Translations under genes and position numbers: made by a program
Assembly (NCBI GenBank): GCA_964513465.1
Contig: CAZEMR010000038.1
Span: 1 to 30,125 of the forward strand
DNA: 30,125 nucleotides
Reading direction: 5' to 3'
Origin: CAZEMR01 sp964513465
GTDB lineage: Bacteria > Bacteroidota > Ignavibacteria > Kapaibacteriales > UBA2268
Notes under the pieces: generated by a model
What the model was told of the DNA's origin: nothing
Database searches by the model: none
What the model saw: the letters and a program-made list of their open reading frames with translations, nothing else
Shown: positions 1 through 6,328 of the stretch, piece by piece
Numbering within the stretch: position 1 is the stretch's first letter
Layout of the letters: the number at the start of each line of letters is the position of its first letter

Positions 1-2
1 CG

Positions 3-95
3 CATCCCACCGTCCACCTGCCCTCCGGCGCTTATTTCATCCGAATCTCCGGCCCCAAAACCAACCGCACATTGAAAATGATCCGAACTCCATAG
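3..95 (+). CDS. C-terminal end of a T9SS-sorted (type A) secreted protein, 5' truncated
   Basis: The reading frame is open from the left edge and ends with TAG at 93-95, giving the last 30 residues of a protein. The tail has the form Leu-Pro-Ser-Gly-Ala-Tyr-Phe-Ile-Arg-Ile-Ser, then a short turn, then Arg-Thr-Leu-Lys-Met-Ile-Arg. This matches the end of type IX secretion type-A sorting domains (L-x-x-G-x-Y-x-x-x-I followed by a basic strand). The passenger domain lies outside the window, so its function cannot be given. A second protein of this kind is at 15410-16276, which supports the reading. The piece is short and the call rests on the pattern alone. Confidence 0.6.
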   Translation, partial: HPTVHLPSGAYFIRISGPKTNRTLKMIRTP

Positions 96-154
96 AATTT
101 ATAATATTCCCCGGCCTTGTTCGACCATTTTTATTTAACGTTTTGGAAAATTTG

Positions 155-754
155 ATGAATCCGGACAGGGAATTCGACAGCAGTTATAATCGGGTGGCGG
201 TCTATTGCGCCTCCAGCCGCGACGTCCGCCCCGTGTTTATGGACGCCGCCGAAGAGCTCGGGCGCCTTCTCGGCAGCCACGGCCGCGACATTGTCTATGG
301 CGGCGGCAACATCGGGCTGATGGGCCGGCTCGCAGATGCGGCAATCGAGGCGGGCGGCAATGTGATTGGAGTTATCCCGCGATTTATGATGGACTTAGAG
401 CTTGGCCACAAACGCATTTCGCAGCTAAAAGTAGTGGGCGATATGCACGAGCGCCAGAATGCGATGATTCGCGGCTCGGACTGCGTGATTGCGCTGCCGG
501 GCGGCTGCGGCACTTTCATGGAGCTATTGGAGGCTATCTCATGGAAAAAGCTGGGACTTATACTTTCGCCGATTATTATTGTCAACATAGATAATTACTA
601 CGATCCGATGGTGGAGATGCTCGACCGCGCGATCGACGAAAAATTTATGAAGGCCGATCTGCGGCACCTGTGGCGCGTGGCCGCGAATGCCCGCGAGGCC
701 GCCGATCTGGTCGAGGAATATTTGCCAAAATTTGAACAAATAGAAAAATCATGA
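155..754 (+). CDS. LOG family nucleotide hydrolase (TIGR00730-type Rossmann protein)
   Basis: About 199 residues, normal for the family. Proteins of this group hydrolyse nucleoside 5'-monophosphates at the N-glycosidic bond; plant LOG and several bacterial members release free cytokinin bases. Visible motifs are the nucleotide-binding loop GGGNIGLMG (residues 50-58), the conserved Arg near 100 in MHERQNAM, and the signature PGGCGTFME (115-123) holding the catalytic Glu. The ATG at 155 is preferred because GGAAAA lies about 7 nt upstream; an in-frame TTG at 143 would add four residues. The stop overlaps the rarA start by 4 nt (ATGA), so the two are probably co-translated. The in vivo substrate is unknown, and in bacteria the family may serve nucleotide salvage more than hormone making. 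Confidence 0.88.
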   Translation: MNPDREFDSSYNRVAVYCASSRDVRPVFMDAAEELGRLLGSHGRDIVYGGGNIGLMGRLADAAIEAGGNVIGVIPRFMMDLELGHKRISQLKVVGDMHERQNAMIRGSDCVIALPGGCGTFMELLEAISWKKLGLILSPIIIVNIDNYYDPMVEMLDRAIDEKFMKADLRHLWRVAANAREAADLVEEYLPKFEQIEKS

Positions 755-2079
755 CAGAATTATTTCCATCTCAGCATAAATCGTCCGGGCGCAAAATCGT
801 GCCGCCGCTGGCCGACCGGATACGTCCGCGGACGATCGGCGAAGTCGTTGGCCAGGAGCACCTTACGGCCGAGGATGCCCCGCTCCGTCAATTTTTTGAA
901 TCTGGCGATTTCCCGTCGATGATATTCTGGGGGCCTCCCGGAGTCGGCAAAACCACCTTCGCAATGCTGATAGCCGACCGCAAGGACTACGATTTTATCC
1001 GAATATCGGCGATCGAATCCGGCGTAAAGGAAGTGCGCCAGATAATTTCCCGCGCCGACAGCGCACGCAAGGCCGGCCGCCGCACATTATTATTTATAGA
1101 CGAAATCCACCGCTTCAACAAATCACAGCAGGACGCATTGCTCCACGCCGTTGAAAAGGGCGTAATCACGCTCGTCGGCGCCACCACGGAGAACCCCTCG
1201 TTCGAGGTCAACTCGGCGCTGCTTAGCCGCTGCCAGGTTTATCGCCTGCAGTATCTGAACGACGACGACATCCGCAGGGTGGTCGAGCGCGCGCTCAGCG
1301 AGGACGAAATTTTGAAGGAAATGGACATCGAGATCGAGGATTGGGACTTTTTAATACAAATCTCCGGCGGGGACGCGCGTACGGCATTGAATGCATTGGA
1401 GTTATCGCAAAAAGTCGCGCCTAAGCATGACGGCAAAGTCCGCATAGAACGCAGGCATTTTGAGAAAGCATTGCAACGCAAAACCGGCCGATATGACAAA
1501 AAAGGGGATAATCATTACGACACGATTTCGGCGTTTATCAAATCGCTGCGGGGTTCGGATCCCGACGCGTCGCTATTCTGGATGGCGAAAATGCTCGACG
1601 CCGGCGAAGACCCGCTGTTCATCGCGCGGCGGATGGTGATATTCGCAAGCGAGGACGTCGGCAATGCCGATCCGGTGGGGCTGATGCTTGCGGTCAATGT
1701 ATTCCAGGCTTGTCATATGATCGGAATGCCCGAAGCGCGGATAAATCTCGCGCAGGCATGCACTTATCTCGCTTCGTGTCCCAAATCGAATGCGTCGTAT
1801 AAAGGTATCGAAGCGGCGATGAGCGACGTTGCCGGAGGCGCGCCGGTGACGGTGCCGCTGCATATACGCAACGCGCCCACGGAATTGATGAAAAAAGAGG
1901 GGTACCACGAGGGATATAAATACCCCCACAGCTACCCCGGACACTTCGTCGTAGAAAATTATTTCCCCGAAGGAATGCAGCCGAAAGTATATTACAAACC
2001 GACCGAAATCGGCCGAGAAAAAGCCATCCGCGAGCGGCTCCATGCTATGTGGAAAGGCCGCTACCCAAGCGAGGATTAG
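751..2079 (+). CDS. rarA: Replication-associated recombination protein A (RarA/MgsA), AAA+ ATPase
   Basis: This 442-residue AAA+ ATPase of the clamp-loader clade acts at stalled replication forks. Walker A is GPPGVGKT (61-68). Walker B is LLFIDEIHRF (113-122), followed by the family-typical Asn-Lys-Ser-Gln-Gln-Asp-Ala-Leu. The sensor region reads GATTENPSFEVNSALLSRC, which is diagnostic for RarA/WRNIP1 over DnaX or RuvB. The C-terminal half carries the MgsA tetramerisation region (SEDVGNADP, and a late KYPHSYPGHFV stretch). Length is normal. It begins inside the stop of the LOG gene, suggesting one transcript. Its stop interlocks with the stop of the convergent osmC-like gene (2076-2079), leaving no room for a terminator between them. 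Confidence 0.96.
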   Translation: MTELFPSQHKSSGRKIVPPLADRIRPRTIGEVVGQEHLTAEDAPLRQFFESGDFPSMIFWGPPGVGKTTFAMLIADRKDYDFIRISAIESGVKEVRQIISRADSARKAGRRTLLFIDEIHRFNKSQQDALLHAVEKGVITLVGATTENPSFEVNSALLSRCQVYRLQYLNDDDIRRVVERALSEDEILKEMDIEIEDWDFLIQISGGDARTALNALELSQKVAPKHDGKVRIERRHFEKALQRKTGRYDKKGDNHYDTISAFIKSLRGSDPDASLFWMAKMLDAGEDPLFIARRMVIFASEDVGNADPVGLMLAVNVFQACHMIGMPEARINLAQACTYLASCPKSNASYKGIEAAMSDVAGGAPVTVPLHIRNAPTELMKKEGYHEGYKYPHSYPGHFVVENYFPEGMQPKVYYKPTEIGREKAIRERLHAMWKGRYPSED

Positions 2080-2477
2080 AGCGATTTCTCGACAGTTTTA
2101 ATATCGAATTCCGGCGGATCGAAAATGGTTTTCTTCACCGCGCAGAGATTGGCAGCATTGATGATTGCGCCGCGATGCTTTTCGGGGAATTCCGGCGGCA
2201 CCTGTATTTCGAGCGTAATCCGGCCTATCTTTTTGTTGACGGTGTCATAAACCAGCTTTTGTTCGATTTCGATGCCGTCGGTTGGGATACTCCGGCTTTC
2301 GCAATAACCCTTTATATATATGCCAGCGCAAGTGCCAATAGAGGCAAGGAAATACTCGAACGGCGCGGGAGCGGTTTCCTCGCCTCCATCTTTGATTTTC
2401 TGGTCGGTCATAATCGTAAAATTGCCAATTTCTGCGGCGACTTTCTTCCCACCCGGGAAAGTGATTTTAATAGCCAT
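2076..2477 (-). CDS. OsmC family peroxidase-like protein
   Basis: A 133-residue OsmC/Ohr superfamily protein. These proteins reduce organic hydroperoxides with a reactive Cys pair. The two expected cysteines are present: C50 in LASIGTCAG and C112 in ANLCAVKK; an additional C59 is seen. The segment around residues 36-46 (Ala-Pro-Ala-Pro-Phe-Glu-Tyr-Phe-Leu-Ala) is the usual OsmC signature. The sequence is closer to the general OsmC (YhfA-like) branch than to Ohr, so substrate is uncertain and some members may not be true peroxidases. It is transcribed toward rarA with a 4-nt overlap, and divergently from mltG across 88 bp that holds an inverted repeat (2512-2527). A role in peroxide stress defence of an anaerobe would fit. 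Confidence 0.9.
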   Translation of the reverse strand: MAIKITFPGGKKVAAEIGNFTIMTDQKIKDGGEETAPAPFEYFLASIGTCAGIYIKGYCESRSIPTDGIEIEQKLVYDTVNKKIGRITLEIQVPPEFPEKHRGAIINAANLCAVKKTIFDPPEFDIKTVEKSL

Positions 2478-2511
2478 TTGTTACCCAATATATTTCTACA
2501 AAATACTTATA

Positions 2512-2527
2512 TTAAACTGACGTTTAA
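2512..2527. promoter_or_regulatory. Inverted repeat in the osmC-mltG divergent spacer, possible operator
   Basis: The sequence TTAAAC-TGAC-GTTTAA is a perfect 6-bp inverted repeat around a 4-bp spacer. It lies 35 bp from the osmC-like start and 39 bp from the mltG start, a position suitable for a dimeric regulator. The binding protein is unknown; the layout (arms plus 4-bp spacer) is common to many helix-turn-helix sites. AT-rich repeats of this size can arise by chance. Confidence 0.25.
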
Positions 2528-2565
2528 ATCAAATAAAATTAGCTGTTGAAAAGAATTTACTTAAT

Positions 2566-3597
2566 ATGAAAAAAGTATTAATTGGCCTTGCTGTACTGAT
2601 TTTTTTGGCGCTTTCTGCAGCGGGTGTTGTGTATTTCTACGCGCAGGGCGAACTGGACAAGCAAATACCCGCAAACAAAGATGTAATACTCAAAATCCCG
2701 CGTAATTCCTCGCTCCCAAAGATCATAAATATATTGAACGACAAGGGGATATACCAGCCGGGCTGGATGTATGAAGGCATTGCCAAGTTTTATTCGAAAT
2801 TAAATGATAAGCATATTCAGGCGGGGTATTATAAATTTCCGCATTATCTGACCAACCGCCAACTGCTCGATGCGCTTTTCGCGGGGGAATATTTATATAC
2901 CGTGAGCGTTACTTTTCCGGAAGGCCTGCGGATGCGAGATTTTGCCTCGATCGCTGCCAAAAATCTTGAGGTCGATTCGGCGGAATTCATGCAAATCTGC
3001 CGCACGCATCCGATTATTGACGAATGGGGCATAAGTGCCGGCAATCTGGAGGGTTACCTGCTGCCGGATACCTACCGATTTTTTCCCGATGCGGACGCCC
3101 GCGCGGTGGTTGACCGTTTCGTCGATGCGCAGAAAAAATTCTGGACAAATGAACGAATGGCAATTGCGTCAGCAAATGATATGACCCGCCACGAGATAAT
3201 AACCCTTGCCTCAATAGTCGAAGCCGAGGCTTCCGTTCCGGACGAGCGCCGTCGCATCAGCGGGGTGTATCACAACCGGCTGGACCGCGGAATGCTGCTA
3301 CAGGCCGATCCCACAGTGCAATTCGCAATCGGCGAGAAGCGCCGCGTGCTCTATCGCGATCTCGAAGCGCGGCATCCATATAATACATATGTAAACAGCG
3401 GATTGCCGCCTGGGCCCATCAATAATCCCGGGCGTAGCTCGATACTTGCCACGCTCAATCCCGAGCAGCACGATTATTTGTTTTTTGTTGCGGTAGGTGA
3501 TGGCACCGGATGGCATAATTTTTCGCGGAATATGTCGGGTCATGCGGAAAATGTGACCGAATATCGGCGTAATGTACGCGAGCGCCGCAGCAATTAG
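2566..3597 (+). CDS. mltG: Endolytic murein transglycosylase MltG
   Basis: This 343-residue YceG-like protein cleaves nascent glycan strands in the periplasm and is thought to set strand length. One N-terminal membrane segment (about residues 4-26) anchors it in the inner membrane. A LysM-like module follows (about 38-100, with IPRNSSLPKIINIL). The catalytic YceG domain covers about 115-335, with the expected active-site Glu in LASIVEAEA (E219), followed by DERRRISGVYHNRL and the conserved QADPTVQFA. Length matches the family. The stop overlaps that of the convergent FliK-like gene by 4 nt. No strong ribosome binding site is visible. Other bacteria often pair mltG with ruvX/yqgF, which are not seen here. 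Confidence 0.96.
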   Translation: MKKVLIGLAVLIFLALSAAGVVYFYAQGELDKQIPANKDVILKIPRNSSLPKIINILNDKGIYQPGWMYEGIAKFYSKLNDKHIQAGYYKFPHYLTNRQLLDALFAGEYLYTVSVTFPEGLRMRDFASIAAKNLEVDSAEFMQICRTHPIIDEWGISAGNLEGYLLPDTYRFFPDADARAVVDRFVDAQKKFWTNERMAIASANDMTRHEIITLASIVEAEASVPDERRRISGVYHNRLDRGMLLQADPTVQFAIGEKRRVLYRDLEARHPYNTYVNSGLPPGPINNPGRSSILATLNPEQHDYLFFVAVGDGTGWHNFSRNMSGHAENVTEYRRNVRERRSN

Positions 3598-4880
3598 ACT
3601 ACCATCGTGAATCCCGTTGCGGGCAGATGCGTTTGCTCGGGCAGAAGATTGATGTCCTGGCTTTCGTCAAGCCCGACGTGGAAAGCCAGCAGATGATAAT
3701 TTTCGCGTTCGAGCGACGACCTGAACTCATCTGCGAGTCCTTTCAGGTAGTTAGCAGTGTTTTCGTCTCCTGACAGCATTTCGACTTTAAGGCTATCGCC
3801 GATGCTGCTGCCACGCACAATCAGCTCGCCGAGGTCTTTGGTCTGGCTTTTAAGCGAGAAATAAACGGTTTTTTCGACCGGCACTCTTGCGGCCTTCTGG
3901 TGCTGAATCGCTACCTTTGCGATCATGTAATCATTTTTGCGTACAACAGGAACGAAGTAATTGAGCAGGCCGTTTTTGCCAGCCGAAATCGCATTCCAGA
4001 GGTTCATTGCCTCTATCATTTCCATGATTTCGCTGACGGTTATGATCTGTGCCTGCAGCTCTCGCCGGAGCCGATCGTCGGCAAGTTCGGAGAATTGCAG
4101 AAGAGAAGTATAAAAATTCGCAGGCTCGTTTTCCTTCGATTCCCGGATTGTGAAAAAGGTGATCAGTTGCGATACATTCACCGTTTCGCTGCTCAGTTTA
4201 TCGAAATTATAGCGGAAATTCCCGGCATGTTGAGCCGGCATCCGGTCTAGCCCGCGCTCGAGATTTTTCATCAAAATCGACAAATGTCCTGCGCCCAGAA
4301 ACAGCGGCGAAACCTTGCGGAACAGCTCGCTCTCCATCGGCATTCCGGCCTCCTGCATCGAAAAAAATACGCGGATAATCTCCTCGTAACTGTCGAAAAT
4401 CAGATCATCCTCGTCGAGCTGGGCATAAGCGCCGTACATCAGATGCGCGTCCTCGCGGTTGATCTGCGTGCGCAGCCGCCGTACATATTTAATATATTCC
4501 TTATAAAAATCGATAGGCGGAAGGTCGAGCATACGCAGAAGCTCGGCGACCGGGACGTCCTTATTGCGCATCCGCACCGACGCGGCATAAACCCGCAGCA
4601 CAAGCGAAGGCTGGGTCTCGGCCACCTTGAACATCAGGCTGTCGCCCTTGCGCAGATCGCCGTTCAGGTAGGCATGGACAACGCCGATAGGCAGACGCAC
4701 CACGGCCTCTCGCGGGCCGAGCACGTCGAGAATAGTGCCATGCACCACCTCGCCGACGTGCAGCTTGACCGCCTTGCGGGGCTTAGGCTGGGACGGATTA
4801 TAGTAGTAATTGCCGCCGCCTGAGCTGCCCTGGCCGACGGGCTTGGAGCCGCCGGGAATAGATGGAGTCTGCTCGGTCAT
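3594..4880 (-). CDS. FliK-like protein with a C-terminal hook-length-control-type domain, function unknown
   Basis: A 428-residue soluble protein without signal peptide or membrane segment. Residues 1-35 are a low-complexity Gly/Ser/Pro/Tyr-rich tail. Residues 40-100 form a beta-rich module (VGEVVHGTILDVLG, then Gly-Asp-Ser-Leu-Met-Phe-Lys-Val), like the N-terminal region of many FliK-like proteins. The middle (about 120-310) is mostly helical. The C-terminal part (about 335-410) has the Flg_hook pattern: a strand, Leu-Gly-Glu-Leu-Ile-Val, then Leu-Lys-Val-Glu-Met, then a helix with an L-x4-L-x6-L run. No flagellar gene is visible nearby, so a hook role is doubtful. It is convergent with mltG (4-nt overlap) and divergent from rex. 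The fold call is moderate and the function is not known. Confidence 0.55.
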   Translation of the reverse strand: MTEQTPSIPGGSKPVGQGSSGGGNYYYNPSQPKPRKAVKLHVGEVVHGTILDVLGPREAVVRLPIGVVHAYLNGDLRKGDSLMFKVAETQPSLVLRVYAASVRMRNKDVPVAELLRMLDLPPIDFYKEYIKYVRRLRTQINREDAHLMYGAYAQLDEDDLIFDSYEEIIRVFFSMQEAGMPMESELFRKVSPLFLGAGHLSILMKNLERGLDRMPAQHAGNFRYNFDKLSSETVNVSQLITFFTIRESKENEPANFYTSLLQFSELADDRLRRELQAQIITVSEIMEMIEAMNLWNAISAGKNGLLNYFVPVVRKNDYMIAKVAIQHQKAARVPVEKTVYFSLKSQTKDLGELIVRGSSIGDSLKVEMLSGDENTANYLKGLADEFRSSLERENYHLLAFHVGLDESQDINLLPEQTHLPATGFTMVV

Positions 4881-5216
4881 TGTACTATATAATTGTTAAT
4901 AATATTTATAAGTTAGCAAAAGTCATGCCTTAAATAAAACGACGAATTGCCAATGAAAATAATTTCAGAGAAATTTCATATTTCACATGCGCGCAAACGC
5001 CTAATATAATAATCGTATAAAACGGCAAAAAGTTTACACGGAATTAAGGAATGTTAAAAAAAAATACATATTCCACTAACGGATCAGAATTTTANNNNNN
5101 NNNNNNNNNNNNNNNNNNNNNNNNNNNNNNNNNNNNNNNNNNNNNNNNNNNNNNNNNNNNNNNNNNNNNNNNNNNNNNNNNNNNNNNNNNNNNNAAACGA
5201 AACGTCGGATCGCAAT
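4881..5216. other. Intergenic region before rex, interrupted by the assembly gap
   Basis: This 336-bp stretch separates the start of the minus-strand FliK-like gene from rex. The readable 214 bp left of the Ns are AT-rich and should contain the promoters of both directions. TTTCA occurs three times (4963, 4974, 4981), with TGAAA at 4954 forming a 5-bp inverted repeat with the first copy. I found no convincing Rex box. A frame opening at 5051 runs into the gap; its meaning cannot be judged. The frame of rex is open back to the right edge of the gap. Confidence 0.6.
5095..5194. other. Assembly gap of 100 Ns
   Basis: Exactly 100 undetermined bases, the usual placeholder for a scaffold join of unknown size. 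The true distance, and any gene or promoter in it, is not known. The order of the FliK-like gene and rex therefore depends on read-pair linkage and not on continuous sequence. Confidence 0.98.
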
Positions 5217-5849
5217 ATGAAGAAGGTATCGCAGGGAACTATCGACAGGCTCATCCTCTACCGCAAAGTCCTAAGCAGGCTGCGCGCAGAGGGGGAGACC
5301 AATGTCTATTCCCACCGCATGGCACAACTTGTGGACCGCACCTCTGCCCAGGTCAGGCGCGACATCATGGCGGTCGGCTACAGCGGCACGCCTTCGATGG
5401 GCTACAGCGTGGAGGGGCTGCTCGAGGGTGTCGGCGATTTTCTGGACGACCCGAAGGGCCAGAAAGCCGCGATGATCGGTATCGGTAATCTCGGCCGCGC
5501 GATTATGGACTATACTTATGGGCGGCACCCGCGCCTGTCGATTGTGGCTGCGTTCGACCGCGATCCGGCAAAAGTGAACAGAATCATACACGGCACGCGT
5601 TGCTACCACACCGACGACATCCGCGAGATTGTCCGCCGCGAGGGTATCAGCGTCGCTATACTTGCCATACCGGGCGAGGAAGCGCAGAATATTGTAAATG
5701 AGCTGATCGAAGCAGGCGTGACGGGGATTCTGAATTATACGGATATTCGGCTTAAGACGCCGGAAAATGTTTTCGTGGAGAATCGCGATATGCTCCGCGC
5801 TCTGGAAAAAGTTGCTTTTTTTGCAAGATTTAATAACAGGGAAGAATAA
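5217..5849 (+). CDS. rex: Redox-sensing transcriptional repressor Rex
   Basis: A 210-residue Rex protein. Rex binds DNA when NADH is low and releases it when the NADH/NAD+ ratio rises. The N-terminal winged helix (1-78) contains VDRTSAQVRRDIM, the recognition helix, and a following GY-rich wing. The Rossmann domain has GIGNLG (88-93) for NAD(H) binding, then AFDRDPAK with the Asp that selects NAD over NADP, AILAIP, and GILNYTDIRL. The ATG at 5217 gives the normal Rex N terminus; an earlier start inside the gap is possible but not needed. Its stop overlaps the hydC start by one base (TAATG). Being first in a hydrogenase operon suggests NADH-linked control of H2 metabolism, possibly with autoregulation. 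Confidence 0.95.
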   Translation: MKKVSQGTIDRLILYRKVLSRLRAEGETNVYSHRMAQLVDRTSAQVRRDIMAVGYSGTPSMGYSVEGLLEGVGDFLDDPKGQKAAMIGIGNLGRAIMDYTYGRHPRLSIVAAFDRDPAKVNRIIHGTRCYHTDDIREIVRREGISVAILAIPGEEAQNIVNELIEAGVTGILNYTDIRLKTPENVFVENRDMLRALEKVAFFARFNNREE

Positions 5850-6328
5850 TGGAAACTGAAAAAATTCTCGGAATTATCAATAAATATCCGACGGGCAGCC
5901 GCGAATCCCTTATCCCGCTGCTTCAGGATGTGCAGGAGGAATTGGGTTATTTATCGCAGGACGCTATCAAGCTGATCGGCGCCCACCTGAAGCTGCCAGC
6001 AAGCAAAATATTCGGCGTAGCGACGTTTTATAACCAATTCCGGTTCAACGCGCCTGGCAAGTTCCACATCCAGGTTTGCCGCGGAACTGCCTGCCACGTA
6101 AAGGGATCGTTCAGCGTATATGAAAATATTCAGCGCGAGCTAAAGATCAAGGGCGGCGAGACCACCCGCGACGGTATGTTCTCGCTCGAAGAGGTCGCCT
6201 GCCTCGGAGCATGCGGTCTGGCGCCGGTCATCAGCGTGAACGGAGAATTTTTTGCGAATATGGACAATAAGAAAATCAAAAAGCTGATCAAAACCTTGCG
6301 GAAAGAGGTGAAAGAATATGCAGAATAA
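5849..6328 (+). CDS. hydC: NADH-linked [FeFe]-hydrogenase, NuoE-like [2Fe-2S] subunit HydC
   Basis: A 159-residue thioredoxin-like [2Fe-2S] protein of the NuoE/HndA/HydC family, normal in length. After an N-terminal helical part (IINKYPTGSRESLIPLLQDVQEEL), the four cluster ligands are C77, C82, C118 and C122 (CRGTAC and CLGAC). In trimeric hydrogenases this subunit passes electrons between the flavin of HydB and the rest of the chain. The ribosome binding site AGGGAAG lies just before the ATG at 5849. It overlaps rex by 1 nt and hydB by 11 nt, so the three are tightly coupled. The alternative, a NuoE of respiratory complex I, is unlikely because hydrogenase genes follow and no membrane Nuo subunit is present. 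Confidence 0.93.
   Translation: METEKILGIINKYPTGSRESLIPLLQDVQEELGYLSQDAIKLIGAHLKLPASKIFGVATFYNQFRFNAPGKFHIQVCRGTACHVKGSFSVYENIQRELKIKGGETTRDGMFSLEEVACLGACGLAPVISVNGEFFANMDNKKIKKLIKTLRKEVKEYAE

Noticed and set aside
2049..2549. Open frame of 166 codons opposite the OsmC-like gene
   Set aside because: The minus strand encodes both catalytic OsmC cysteines; the plus frame has no similarity I can see.
4894..4990. Possible Rex boxes (TTGTTAA near 4894, TTCACAT near 4982)
   Set aside because: Each has only one good half-site; the partner half does not match at the required 4-bp spacing.
5051..5488. Open frame running through the N gap into the rex region
   Set aside because: It is joined only by undetermined bases and then reads rex in the wrong frame.
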